Source of the DNA: Burkholderiales bacterium
GTDB lineage: Bacteria; Pseudomonadota; Gammaproteobacteria; Burkholderiales; Burkholderiaceae_C
Assembly (NCBI GenBank): GCA_028869035.1
Contig: JAGWTL010000106.1
Location: 1-8,683 of the forward strand
Length of the DNA stretch: 8,683 nucleotides
Direction of reading: 5' to 3'
The notes beneath the pieces are model-generated. The model was given only the letters and a program-made list of their open reading frames with translations. It searched no databases and was not told where the DNA came from. Position 1 is the stretch's first letter; the number at the start of each line of letters is the position of its first letter. The position numbers were made by a program, and so were the translations under genes. This document shows positions 1 through 5,173 of this stretch, piece after piece.

Positions 1-892
1 AGCGGCGGCGGTTGTTCTTCCACATGAAGTCGTAGACGCAGTTGTGGAAGTAGTAGAACTCCAGGTGCTTGAACTCGGTCTTGGTGGCGCTGAACAGTTC
101 TTCCACGCGCTGGATGTGTTCATCCATGGTGCCGCCCACGTCCATGAGCAGCAGCACCTTGACGTTGTTGTGGCGTTCGGGCCGCATCTTGATGTCGAGG
201 TAGCCCGCATTGGCCGCGGTCTTGGCGATGGTGGCGTCCAGGTCCAGTTCGTCCTCGTGGCCCTCACGCGCGAACTTGCGCAGGCGGCGCAGCGCGACCT
301 TGATGTTGCGCGTGCCGAGTTCCTGCGTGTCGTCGTAGTCCTTGTAGGCGCGCTGGTCCCAGACCTTGACGGCGCTCTTGTTGCGGCCCTTCTCCTGGCC
401 GATGCGGATGCCCTGCGGGTTGTAGCCGTTGGCGCCAAAGGGGCTGGTGCCGCCGGTGCCGATCCACTTGTTGCCGCCCTCGTGGCGTTCCTTCTGCTCC
501 TCGAAGCGCTTCTTCAACGTCTCCATCAGCTCGTCCCAGCCCATCTTCTCGATGGCGGCCTTCTCCTCGGGGCTGAGGTTGAGCTCCAGGTTCTTGCGCA
601 GCCACTCCAGCGGGATGTCCCTGGTGAAGTCGGTCAGCATCTCCACCCCCTTGAAGTAGGCGGAGAAGGCGCGGTCGAACTTGTCGTAGTGCTTCTCGTC
701 CTTCACCAGCGTGGTGCGGCTGAGGTAATAAAAGTCGTCGATCTTGTAGCCCGTGGGCTCGGCATCACTCTCGGGTGTTGGTGTATTCGGGCCGACCACG
801 CCTTCTTTCAAAGCTTCGAGCAGCGTCAAGTATTCCTTGACCGAGACCGGCAGTTTGGCCGAGCGCAGGGTGTAGAAGAAGTCGATCAGCAT
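1..892 (-). CDS. CoxE-like VWA domain protein (partial, 3' end off window)
   Basis: Partial gene: 297 codons are visible and the C-terminus lies beyond the left edge. The product begins MLIDFFYTLRSAKLPVSV, typical of VWA proteins of the CoxE family, which partner MoxR AAA+ ATPases in remodelling or metal-insertion of client proteins (family knowledge). A Gly/Asn-rich linker around residues 139-170 is followed by a basic helix (about 196-210) and the VWA domain from about residue 243. The first metal-site motif reads D251-V-G-G-T255, a degenerate form of the usual DxSxS. The ATG at 892-890 is chosen because the N-terminus matches the family; a weak AAGGAA lies 8 nt upstream. The start overlaps the end of the HEPN gene by 7 nt, so translation is probably coupled to it. 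A moxR gene lies upstream on the same strand. The client protein is unknown. Confidence 0.85.
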   Translation of the reverse strand, partial: MLIDFFYTLRSAKLPVSVKEYLTLLEALKEGVVGPNTPTPESDAEPTGYKIDDFYYLSRTTLVKDEKHYDKFDRAFSAYFKGVEMLTDFTRDIPLEWLRKNLELNLSPEEKAAIEKMGWDELMETLKKRFEEQKERHEGGNKWIGTGGTSPFGANGYNPQGIRIGQEKGRNKSAVKVWDQRAYKDYDDTQELGTRNIKVALRRLRKFAREGHEDELDLDATIAKTAANAGYLDIKMRPERHNNVKVLLLMDVGGTMDEHIQRVEELFSATKTEFKHLEFYYFHNCVYDFMWKNNRRR

Positions 893-1344
893 GGCCCAGG
901 TTCCTTGGTTGTCGGTGGGATCAGGGTCATCGCAAGCTTGACAACGAATCGCCGGAGTTCAGTGACGGGAATTGAAGCGGAGAAACCATTCCTGTCACTG
1001 AACTTGAAACCTTGTATCTCGCCTTGTGCTGGATAAGGGGAGATTTTGAAATACGCCACAGCGTTGCGCAGCCGGCGAACAAGTTGCCGTAACGTGAGCG
1101 GGTGCCTGTGTCCATGATCGCATTTGCCTGGATTCCTGATCCATTGCGAGACATTCCCCCAAGCATCACCAAGGTCGGTTAGCAGATCATCGGGAATATG
1201 CGTAAATAGTTTTTCCTTTGGAACGATCAACAGCTCCAGCAAGCTGTTGATGGCTTGGGTGGCTTCGTAGTCACCTCGGTAGTTTTCCAGATTCTTCTGG
1301 GTTCGCACCATGAAGGAACGGTGAAAGTCGCTTTCGTATTCCAC
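886..1344 (-). CDS. Small HEPN-family protein (pEK499_p136-like), catalytic His replaced by Tyr
   Basis: 152 residues, all-helical in appearance. The N-terminal pattern (RT-x2-NLE-NY-x2-DYEATQ-INSLLELLIVPKEK, about residues 14-45) and the late helix R93-N-A-V-A-Y98 resemble the family annotated as 'HEPN family nuclease'. HEPN RNases use R-x4-6-H; here the sixth position is Tyr (codon TAT, one transition from CAT), so RNase activity is doubtful. The start is GTG: no ATG or other start lies upstream in frame before a stop, and GGAG at 1353-1350 is a well-placed ribosome site. The GTG follows the PIN toxin stop by 1 nt, and the end overlaps the VWA start by 7 nt. A hand count over 1081-1320 gives about 50% GC, far below the flanks, which suggests transfer. 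It could be an RNA-binding accessory or antidote to the PIN toxin (inference). The family call rests on remembered motif pattern. Confidence 0.72.
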   Translation of the reverse strand: MEYESDFHRSFMVRTQKNLENYRGDYEATQAINSLLELLIVPKEKLFTHIPDDLLTDLGDAWGNVSQWIRNPGKCDHGHRHPLTLRQLVRRLRNAVAYFKISPYPAQGEIQGFKFSDRNGFSASIPVTELRRFVVKLAMTLIPPTTKEPGPC

Positions 1345-1345
1345 A

Positions 1346-1750
1346 TCAACTCCAGTCTTCCACTTTCAACCCCTCCACCCGCGAGAACTCCCGCCCGTTG
1401 CGCGAGACCAGGGTCAGACCCTTGGCCTGGGCCAGCGCGGCTTGCCAGAGGTCGTTGGGGCCGATGGGCGTGCCGCGTGCGCGCAAGTCAGCCCGGATCT
1501 GGCCGTAGGCCAGCGACGCGTCCTGATCCAGAGGCATCACGCCGAAGAAATTGATCAGGCGGCGAGCGCGTTGGTCGCGCATGGTTGAAAGCGGCGCATG
1601 CGCGACCCCGTAATAGAACTCCCCGCAGGTGACGACGGACAAAATGGCTTCGCCGGCCTTGAGGCCGGCCAGACGATCCTGGATGGACAGGTCCCGGCCC
1701 TTGACCATGAGCGAAAACACGTCCGAATCGAGCAGGTATTTGGGCTTCAT
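1346..1750 (-). CDS. vapC: VapC-like PIN-domain ribonuclease toxin
   Basis: 134 residues, the normal length for a type II VapC toxin. PIN nucleases cleave RNA (often tRNA or rRNA) with a cluster of acidic residues holding Mg2+. The expected positions are present: D8 in YLLDSDVFS, E44 in TCGEFYYG, D100 in GPNDLWQAALA, and a late polar site N118 in SRNGREFSRV. The C-terminal GLKVEDWS is also typical of bacterial VapC proteins. The ATG at 1750-1748 overlaps the antitoxin TGA as ATGA, the classic translational coupling of a toxin to its antitoxin. The toxin stop is 1 nt from the GTG of the HEPN gene. All catalytic acids look intact, so the toxin is probably active. The RNA target cannot be read from the sequence. 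It should be repressed together with its antitoxin from the promoter near 2142-2170. Confidence 0.88.
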   Translation of the reverse strand: MKPKYLLDSDVFSLMVKGRDLSIQDRLAGLKAGEAILSVVTCGEFYYGVAHAPLSTMRDQRARRLINFFGVMPLDQDASLAYGQIRADLRARGTPIGPNDLWQAALAQAKGLTLVSRNGREFSRVEGLKVEDWS

Positions 1751-2112
1751 GCCTGGCGACGCTTGTTTTTGCGTGTCATGTCGGGTGCGGCTGGCGCGCG
1801 GCGACGGCGCGGTACTTTGGACATGTCGCTGCCCGGCTCATCCAGCGGCAGCAGGTCATCAATCTGCGCCATGGCTCGGTCCAACGCCTGGGCCTCGGCA
1901 TCGTTCAGCGCGGGCAGATCGCCCAGCGCTTCGGCGGCGGTCATGGGTTTGGGCCGCAGCACGACGGTGTTGCCTTCGCGGAATATTTCGACGTGCTTGG
2001 TGTGGAGCTGGAATTCCTTCGGGATACGCACGGCCTGGCTGTTGCCGGAGGTGAAGACGGTGGTGGTGCGGGTGGCGGTTTGCAGGTGTTTGGGCTGGAT
2101 GGGAGCGTTCAT
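1747..2112 (-). CDS. vapB: VapB/MazE-type antitoxin with SpoVT-AbrB DNA-binding domain
   Basis: 121 residues. The N-terminal half carries an AbrB/MazE swapped-hairpin domain (about 17-55), with the diagnostic stretch TVFTSGNSQAVRIPKEF followed by VEIFREGNTVVLRP. Antitoxins of this kind bind their own promoter and neutralise the cognate toxin through the C-terminal part. An acidic segment (about 70-95, with DDLLPLDEPGSD) is the likely toxin-binding stretch. The start is set by a perfect AGGAGG at 2124-2119, 6 nt before the ATG. Oddities: it is longer than the usual 75-90 residue VapB, and ends in a strongly basic tail with RRRR and RKNKRR clusters (about 100-120) after the acidic part. It overlaps the toxin start by 4 nt. 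It lies 65 nt downstream of the GNAT gene and is probably transcribed from its own promoter. Confidence 0.88.
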   Translation of the reverse strand: MNAPIQPKHLQTATRTTTVFTSGNSQAVRIPKEFQLHTKHVEIFREGNTVVLRPKPMTAAEALGDLPALNDAEAQALDRAMAQIDDLLPLDEPGSDMSKVPRRRRAPAAPDMTRKNKRRQA

Positions 2113-2118
2113 CGCGGG

Positions 2119-2124
2119 CCTCCT
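2119..2124 (-). promoter_or_regulatory. Ribosome binding site of the antitoxin gene
   Basis: On the minus strand this reads AGGAGG, a perfect anti-SD complement, with a 6-nt spacer to the ATG at 2112. It is the strongest ribosome site on this strand of the window. The toxin and HEPN genes rely on overlap, a GGAG site or a 1-nt gap. This fits the usual excess of antitoxin over toxin. Confidence 0.75.
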
Positions 2125-2129
2125 GGTGT

Positions 2130-2170
2130 GTATCTACGGTGAGTATATACATGAGCCGCCCGGCCAGCAA
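2130..2170 (-). promoter_or_regulatory. Candidate promoter and operator of the vapBC-HEPN cassette
   Basis: On the minus strand a -10 hexamer TATACT (2147-2142, five of six matches to consensus) is preceded by TTGCTG (2170-2165, three of six) with a 17-nt spacer. The -10 is embedded in the 8-bp palindrome GTATATAC (2143-2150). On the plus strand a second near-copy, GTATCTAC (2130-2137), lies 13 bp away, where the transcript would start. Two similar palindromic boxes over the -10 and start site are what an autorepressing AbrB-type antitoxin would be expected to bind. The promoter lies in the gap after the GNAT stop, so the cassette, and perhaps the VWA gene, can be transcribed independently of moxR. 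The assignment is by eye. Confidence 0.5.
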
Positions 2171-2177
2171 GTCCGCG

Positions 2178-2780
2178 TCAATTCGTGCCGCGCGGCTTGT
2201 CCAGCAGGTAGAGCAGCTGGGCCCGGACCTCGGGCCACTCGCCTTGCGCCAGGCTGTACATCACGGTGTCGCGGATGGTGCCGTCGCGGCGCAGGGCGTG
2301 GCCACGGATCACGCCGTCCTTCTTCGCGCCCAGGCGCTCGATGGCGGCCTGCGAGGCGAAATTGAAGTTGTCGGTGCGCCAGCCCACCACATGGCAGCCC
2401 AGGGTGTCGAAGGCGTGGGTGAGCAGCATGAGCTTGCACGTGGTGTTCACGTGGGTGCGCTGCACGCTTTTCGCGTACCAGGTGTAGCCGATCTCCACGC
2501 GTTTCACCGCCGGCAGGATGTCATGGTAGCTGGTGCAACCCAGCACGCGGCCGCTGAGTTCGTCGAGCACGGCGAAGGCGAAACGGCTGCCATCGGCACG
2601 CATCTTCAGCGCGGTCTCGATATGGCTGCGGGTTTCCTGTGGTTCCGGCACCGAGGTCACGCGCAGCTTCCAGAGCGCGCCATCGGCCGCCGCGGCGCGC
2701 AGGCCCGCCTCGTGTTCCAGGCCCAGCGGCACCAGCTGCACGCCCCGCAGCGCCAGGGTGACGGGCTCGACGAAGGCCAT
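2178..2780 (-). CDS. RimJ/RimL-type GNAT N-acetyltransferase
   Basis: 200 residues, full length for the RimJ/RimL group, which transfers acetyl from acetyl-CoA to amino groups of proteins or small molecules. Visible landmarks are the N-terminal LRGVQLVPLGLEHEAGL strand-helix, RFAFAVLDELSGRVLGCTSY (about 66-85), the IGYTWYAKSVQRT strand (97-109), and the C-terminal NFASQAAIERLGAKKDGVIRGH (about 140-161). In the acetyl-CoA pyrophosphate loop, Q107-R-T-H-V-N has His110 where members of the family usually have Gly; whether this matters is unclear. The start ATG is 1 nt after the stop of the upstream small membrane protein, so it belongs to the moxR operon. The 65-nt gap after it, with a promoter, breaks the tight packing of the operon. 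The substrate is unknown; partnership with MoxR/VWA is inferred only from position. Confidence 0.82.
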   Translation of the reverse strand: MAFVEPVTLALRGVQLVPLGLEHEAGLRAAAADGALWKLRVTSVPEPQETRSHIETALKMRADGSRFAFAVLDELSGRVLGCTSYHDILPAVKRVEIGYTWYAKSVQRTHVNTTCKLMLLTHAFDTLGCHVVGWRTDNFNFASQAAIERLGAKKDGVIRGHALRRDGTIRDTVMYSLAQGEWPEVRAQLLYLLDKPRGTN

Positions 2781-2781
2781 T

Positions 2782-3006
2782 TCAGCTTTCCCGTTCTCCG
2801 CTCTTGCGGGCGCGCCAGCGACGGGCTCCCTGCAGCCCCAGGCCGCCGCCCAGGCCCACGAGCACGATGGCGACTATGCTGGTGCCGCCGTAGCCTTCTG
2901 CGAAGATATCCCAGCCCAGCAGGATGCCGGCCCAGTAGCCGGCCAGGGCGCCGCCGACAAAACCGACGGCGTCGGACAGGCCTTCGAGCAGGAGTTTGTT
3001 CGTCAT
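2782..3006 (-). CDS. Small two-helix membrane protein of unknown function
   Basis: 74 residues, not recognised with certainty. Two hydrophobic, glycine-rich segments (about 13-33 and 42-59) are separated by a short polar loop containing W32-D-I-F and G-G-T-S. A basic tail (ARRWRARK, 61-68) predicts a cytoplasmic C-terminus by the positive-inside rule. The GxxxG-like spacing and the GTS loop loosely recall AtpZ-type small membrane proteins, but there is no ATP synthase context here. The gene starts 10 nt after the moxR stop, with GAGG about 8 nt before the ATG, and ends 1 nt before the GNAT start, so it is co-transcribed with both. It might anchor the MoxR assembly at the membrane; this is speculation from context. 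Confidence 0.7.
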   Translation of the reverse strand: MTNKLLLEGLSDAVGFVGGALAGYWAGILLGWDIFAEGYGGTSIVAIVLVGLGGGLGLQGARRWRARKSGERES

Positions 3007-3016
3007 CGCGCAGGCC

Positions 3017-3859
3017 TCAGCGGTTATTGCGTTGCATGAACACCAGTTTTTCGAACAGGCTCACGTCCTGCTCGTTCTTGAGCAGGGCGCCCACCAGCGG
3101 CGGCACAGTCACCTTCTCGTCCCTGCTCTGCAGGGCCTCGGCCGGAATGTCCTCGGCCAGCAACAGCTTGAGCCAGTCCAGCAGTTCGCTGGTGGAGGGT
3201 TTTTTCTTCAGGCCGGGCAGGTTGCGCACGTCGAAGAAAGTCTTCATGGCTGCGCCCAGCAGCTCCTGCTTGAGGCCGGGGAAGTGCACGGCCACGATCT
3301 TGGCCATGGTTTCGGCGTCGGGGAACCTGATGTAGTGGAAGAAGCAGCGGCGCAGGAAGGCGTCGGGCAGCTCCTTCTCGTTGTTGGAGGTGATGAAGAC
3401 CAGGGGGCGGTGCCTGGCCTTGATCAGCTCGCGCGTCTCGTAGCAGTAGAACTCCATGCGGTCGATTTCCCGCAGCAGGTCGTTGGGGAATTCGATGTCG
3501 GCCTTGTCGATCTCGTCGATCAGCAGGGCCACGGGCTGGTCGGCCGTGAAGGCCTGCCAGAGCACACCCTTGACGATGTAGTTGTGGATGTCCTTGACCT
3601 TCTCCTCGCCCAGCTGGCTGTCACGCAGGCGGCTGACCGCGTCGTACTCGTACAGGCCCTGCTGGGCCTTCGTGGTGGACTTGATGTGCCATTGGAGCAA
3701 GGGCAGCTTCAGGGCCGCGGCCACTTCCTCGGCCAGCATGGTCTTGCCGGTGCCGGGTTCGCCCTTGACCAGCAATGGGCGCTTGAGTGTGATGGCGGCA
3801 TTGACCGACAGCATCAGATCCTGGGTGGCGACGTAGTTCGAGGTACCTTGGAATTTCAT
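3017..3859 (-). CDS. MoxR-family AAA+ ATPase
   Basis: 280 residues, normal length for a MoxR ATPase, a AAA+ chaperone-like motor that works with VWA proteins to mature or remodel client proteins in the cytoplasm. Landmarks: Walker A G33-EPGTGKT-40, a MoxR-type segment WHIKSTTKAQQGLYEYDAVSRL (about 57-79), Walker B ALLIDEID (111-118), sensor 1 ITSNN (156-160) and an arginine-finger region LRRC (169-172). A C-terminal lid follows from about residue 195. All catalytic residues appear intact. The ATG at 3859 gives MKFQGTSNYV, a common N-terminus for the family; no clear ribosome site is visible. It is the first gene of a minus-strand operon and is divergent from the cytochrome gene. Its presumed VWA partner lies about 2.1 kb downstream, after the vapBC-HEPN cassette. 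Confidence 0.92.
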   Translation of the reverse strand: MKFQGTSNYVATQDLMLSVNAAITLKRPLLVKGEPGTGKTMLAEEVAAALKLPLLQWHIKSTTKAQQGLYEYDAVSRLRDSQLGEEKVKDIHNYIVKGVLWQAFTADQPVALLIDEIDKADIEFPNDLLREIDRMEFYCYETRELIKARHRPLVFITSNNEKELPDAFLRRCFFHYIRFPDAETMAKIVAVHFPGLKQELLGAAMKTFFDVRNLPGLKKKPSTSELLDWLKLLLAEDIPAEALQSRDEKVTVPPLVGALLKNEQDVSLFEKLVFMQRNNR

Positions 3860-3904
3860 GGACAGCAGGGGTGTCGGGGGCTGGGAAACCCGGTTTTGGC
3901 GGTA

Positions 3905-3932
3905 GATATAATGTCAGGCTGATTTATATCAA
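3905..3932 (-). promoter_or_regulatory. Candidate moxR promoter
   Basis: On the minus strand TTGATA (3932-3927) and TATATC (3910-3905) are separated by 16 nt, a plausible sigma-70 promoter reading into moxR with a leader of roughly 40 nt. On the opposite strand the same stretch contains TATAAT (3907-3912), which could serve the cytochrome gene, but no good -35 lies upstream of it. The two promoters would therefore overlap face to face. Confidence 0.4.
3919..3932. promoter_or_regulatory. FNR/Anr-like binding site
   Basis: The plus strand reads CTGAT-TTAT-ATCAA, nine of ten fixed positions of the FNR/Anr consensus TTGAT-N4-ATCAA. It sits in the 97-bp spacer between divergent moxR and the diheme cytochrome gene. 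It overlaps the candidate moxR -35 and lies at the start point expected from the plus-strand TATAAT, so a bound regulator would more likely repress than activate either gene. An oxygen-responsive control would make sense for a respiratory cytochrome. One 14-bp match can occur by chance. Confidence 0.45.
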
Positions 3933-3956
3933 CCACTGGCTGATTGTCCTCGCAAA

Positions 3957-4619
3957 ATGAACAAACTGTTGCTGACGCTTATCTCCCTGCTTGTCGCTTC
4001 TGCGACGGTGTTCTCCGCCCACGCCCAGGAAGTCAAGGGTGACGCCAAGGCCGGCGCGACCAAGATCGCCATGTGCATCGGCTGTCACGGTATCCAGGGT
4101 TACCAGGCCAGCTTTCCCGAGATCTACCGCGTGCCCATGATCTCGGGCCAGAACGCCAAGTTCATCGTGTCCGCCCTGAACGCCTACAAGAAGGGCGAGC
4201 GCAAGCACCCCACCATGCGCGCCATCTCCGACAGCCTGAACGACCAGGACATGGCCGATGTAGCGGCGTATTACTCCGAGCACGGCATGGGCGGCAGCGC
4301 TGCCGTCAAGGCCGCGCCGGCAGCATCGGCCAAGGTGGCCGAGCTGCTGAACAAGGGTGGTTGTATCGCCTGCCACGGCGACAACTTCAACAAGCCGATC
4401 GACCCGAGCTACCCCAAGGTGGGGGGCCAGCCGGCCGACTATATTTTCGTGGCGCTCAAGTCCTACAAGACCGAAGGCGCAGCCACCTGGGGTCGCGCCA
4501 ACGGCATCATGGGCGGCATCGCCAAGCAGTTCTCCAACGCCGAGTTGAAGGAACTGGCCCGTTACGTCAGCAGCCTGCCGGGTGACCTCAAGACCGTGCC
4601 GCAGAGCGAGTTCCGCTAA
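3957..4619 (+). CDS. Diheme c4-type cytochrome c, periplasmic
   Basis: 220 residues with a clear signal peptide (hydrophobic segment 4-20, cleavage after AHA at residues 21-23). It is an electron carrier between the bc1 complex or other donors and terminal oxidases or reductases. There are two heme c sites, C40-I-G-C-H44 and C136-I-A-C-H140, about 96 residues apart, as expected for two fused class I domains. Likely sixth ligands are Met87 (HPTMRAI) and Met185 (NGIMGGIAKQF). A short Ala-rich linker (about 113-126) joins the halves. The domain order and length fit the c4 group rather than monoheme c553. The ATG is chosen because the signal peptide starts directly there; no strong ribosome site is seen. 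It is a single-gene unit ended by the terminator at 4638. The redox partner is not evident from neighbours. Confidence 0.9.
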   Translation: MNKLLLTLISLLVASATVFSAHAQEVKGDAKAGATKIAMCIGCHGIQGYQASFPEIYRVPMISGQNAKFIVSALNAYKKGERKHPTMRAISDSLNDQDMADVAAYYSEHGMGGSAAVKAAPAASAKVAELLNKGGCIACHGDNFNKPIDPSYPKVGGQPADYIFVALKSYKTEGAATWGRANGIMGGIAKQFSNAELKELARYVSSLPGDLKTVPQSEFR

Positions 4620-4637
4620 GCGCCGCTTCCCGCACAC

Positions 4638-4666
4638 AAAAAAGCCGCTCGATGAGCGGCTTTTTT
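4638..4666. terminator. Bidirectional intrinsic terminator
   Basis: A perfect inverted repeat has 7-bp GC-rich arms (GCCGCTC / GAGCGGC) around a 3-nt GAT loop. It is preceded by six A and followed by six T, so the stem can extend to 13 bp and both strands have a U-run. It lies 18 nt after the cytochrome stop and 35 nt beyond the end of the convergent DUF1841 gene, and so can end both transcripts. Confidence 0.93.
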
Positions 4667-4701
4667 ATGGCCCTCCAGCCTGTCCGCCAGCGGTATGCCG
4701 C

Positions 4702-5136
4702 TCAGTCCTTCGTGGCCTGCTGCTGCACGCAATCGATATAGGCCGCTCCGTCCGGTGGGCGGCCGGCGCGCTGGCTTTCCCAGACCATGCGGCCCAGGCA
4801 GTCCATCACCTCGTGGTGGGCCGCGTGCAGGTCATTGCGCTTGGCCGCCAGCAGTTCCACGGCCTGGCGTATGCCACGCGGCTGGTCGATGCTGCACTGC
4901 TCGCTGATCGACAGGTGCATGGACAGGTGCAGGAAGGGGTTCTCGCGCCCGGGCTCGGCCTGGGCCATGCTGGCCAAGGCGCCGTCCAGATCGGCCAGCT
5001 CGGCGTGGTACTCGGGGTGCTCGGCGATCCATTGGCTGGCCAGCAGCTCGATGGCCTCCAGGGCTTGGTTGGCGCGGGCCTTGGCGTAGACGCCGCAAAA
5101 GAAGCGGCGCACGTCGGCCTGGGAGGGCTGGAACAT
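4702..5136 (-). CDS. DUF1841 family protein
   Basis: 144 residues, normal length for DUF1841, a proteobacterial family of unknown function. Family marks are the N-terminal MFQPSQADVRRFF, HPEYH (40-44), NPFLHLSMHL (66-75), SIDQPRGI (82-89) and a His-rich DLHAAHHEVMDCLG segment (102-115). The conserved His residues might bind metal, but this is not established. Two adjacent ATG codons (5139 and 5136) are possible starts; 5136 gives the MFxPS N-terminus seen in the family. The longer reading frame up to 5250 runs into the regulator gene and has an Arg/Pro-rich shadow sequence, so it is not used. It lies 37 nt downstream of the IclR regulator on the same strand and could be co-transcribed with it, though no functional link is known. 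Confidence 0.85.
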   Translation of the reverse strand: MFQPSQADVRRFFCGVYAKARANQALEAIELLASQWIAEHPEYHAELADLDGALASMAQAEPGRENPFLHLSMHLSISEQCSIDQPRGIRQAVELLAAKRNDLHAAHHEVMDCLGRMVWESQRAGRPPDGAAYIDCVQQQATKD

Positions 5137-5173
5137 CATGGGGCGATTATCGGCGAGCCTTCTGGCGGGCGCT

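Noticed and set aside
44..1036. 330-codon plus-strand frame
   Set aside because: It is antisense to the VWA and HEPN genes; composition is Val/Leu/Gly-rich with no motif, and the minus-strand VWA protein is convincing.
2139..3335. 398-codon plus-strand frame
   Set aside because: It is antisense to the GNAT, small membrane and MoxR genes, with no recognisable domain.
3881..3912. Full sigma-70 promoter for the cytochrome
   Set aside because: TATAAT at 3907 is perfect, but no acceptable -35 hexamer lies 16-18 nt upstream, so only the -10 can be noted.
2996..3922. 308-codon plus-strand frame
   Set aside because: It is the exact antisense of the MoxR ATPase, whose Walker motifs settle the strand.
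3924..4637. 237-codon minus-strand frame
   Set aside because: It is antisense to the cytochrome gene, which has a signal peptide and two CxxCH sites.
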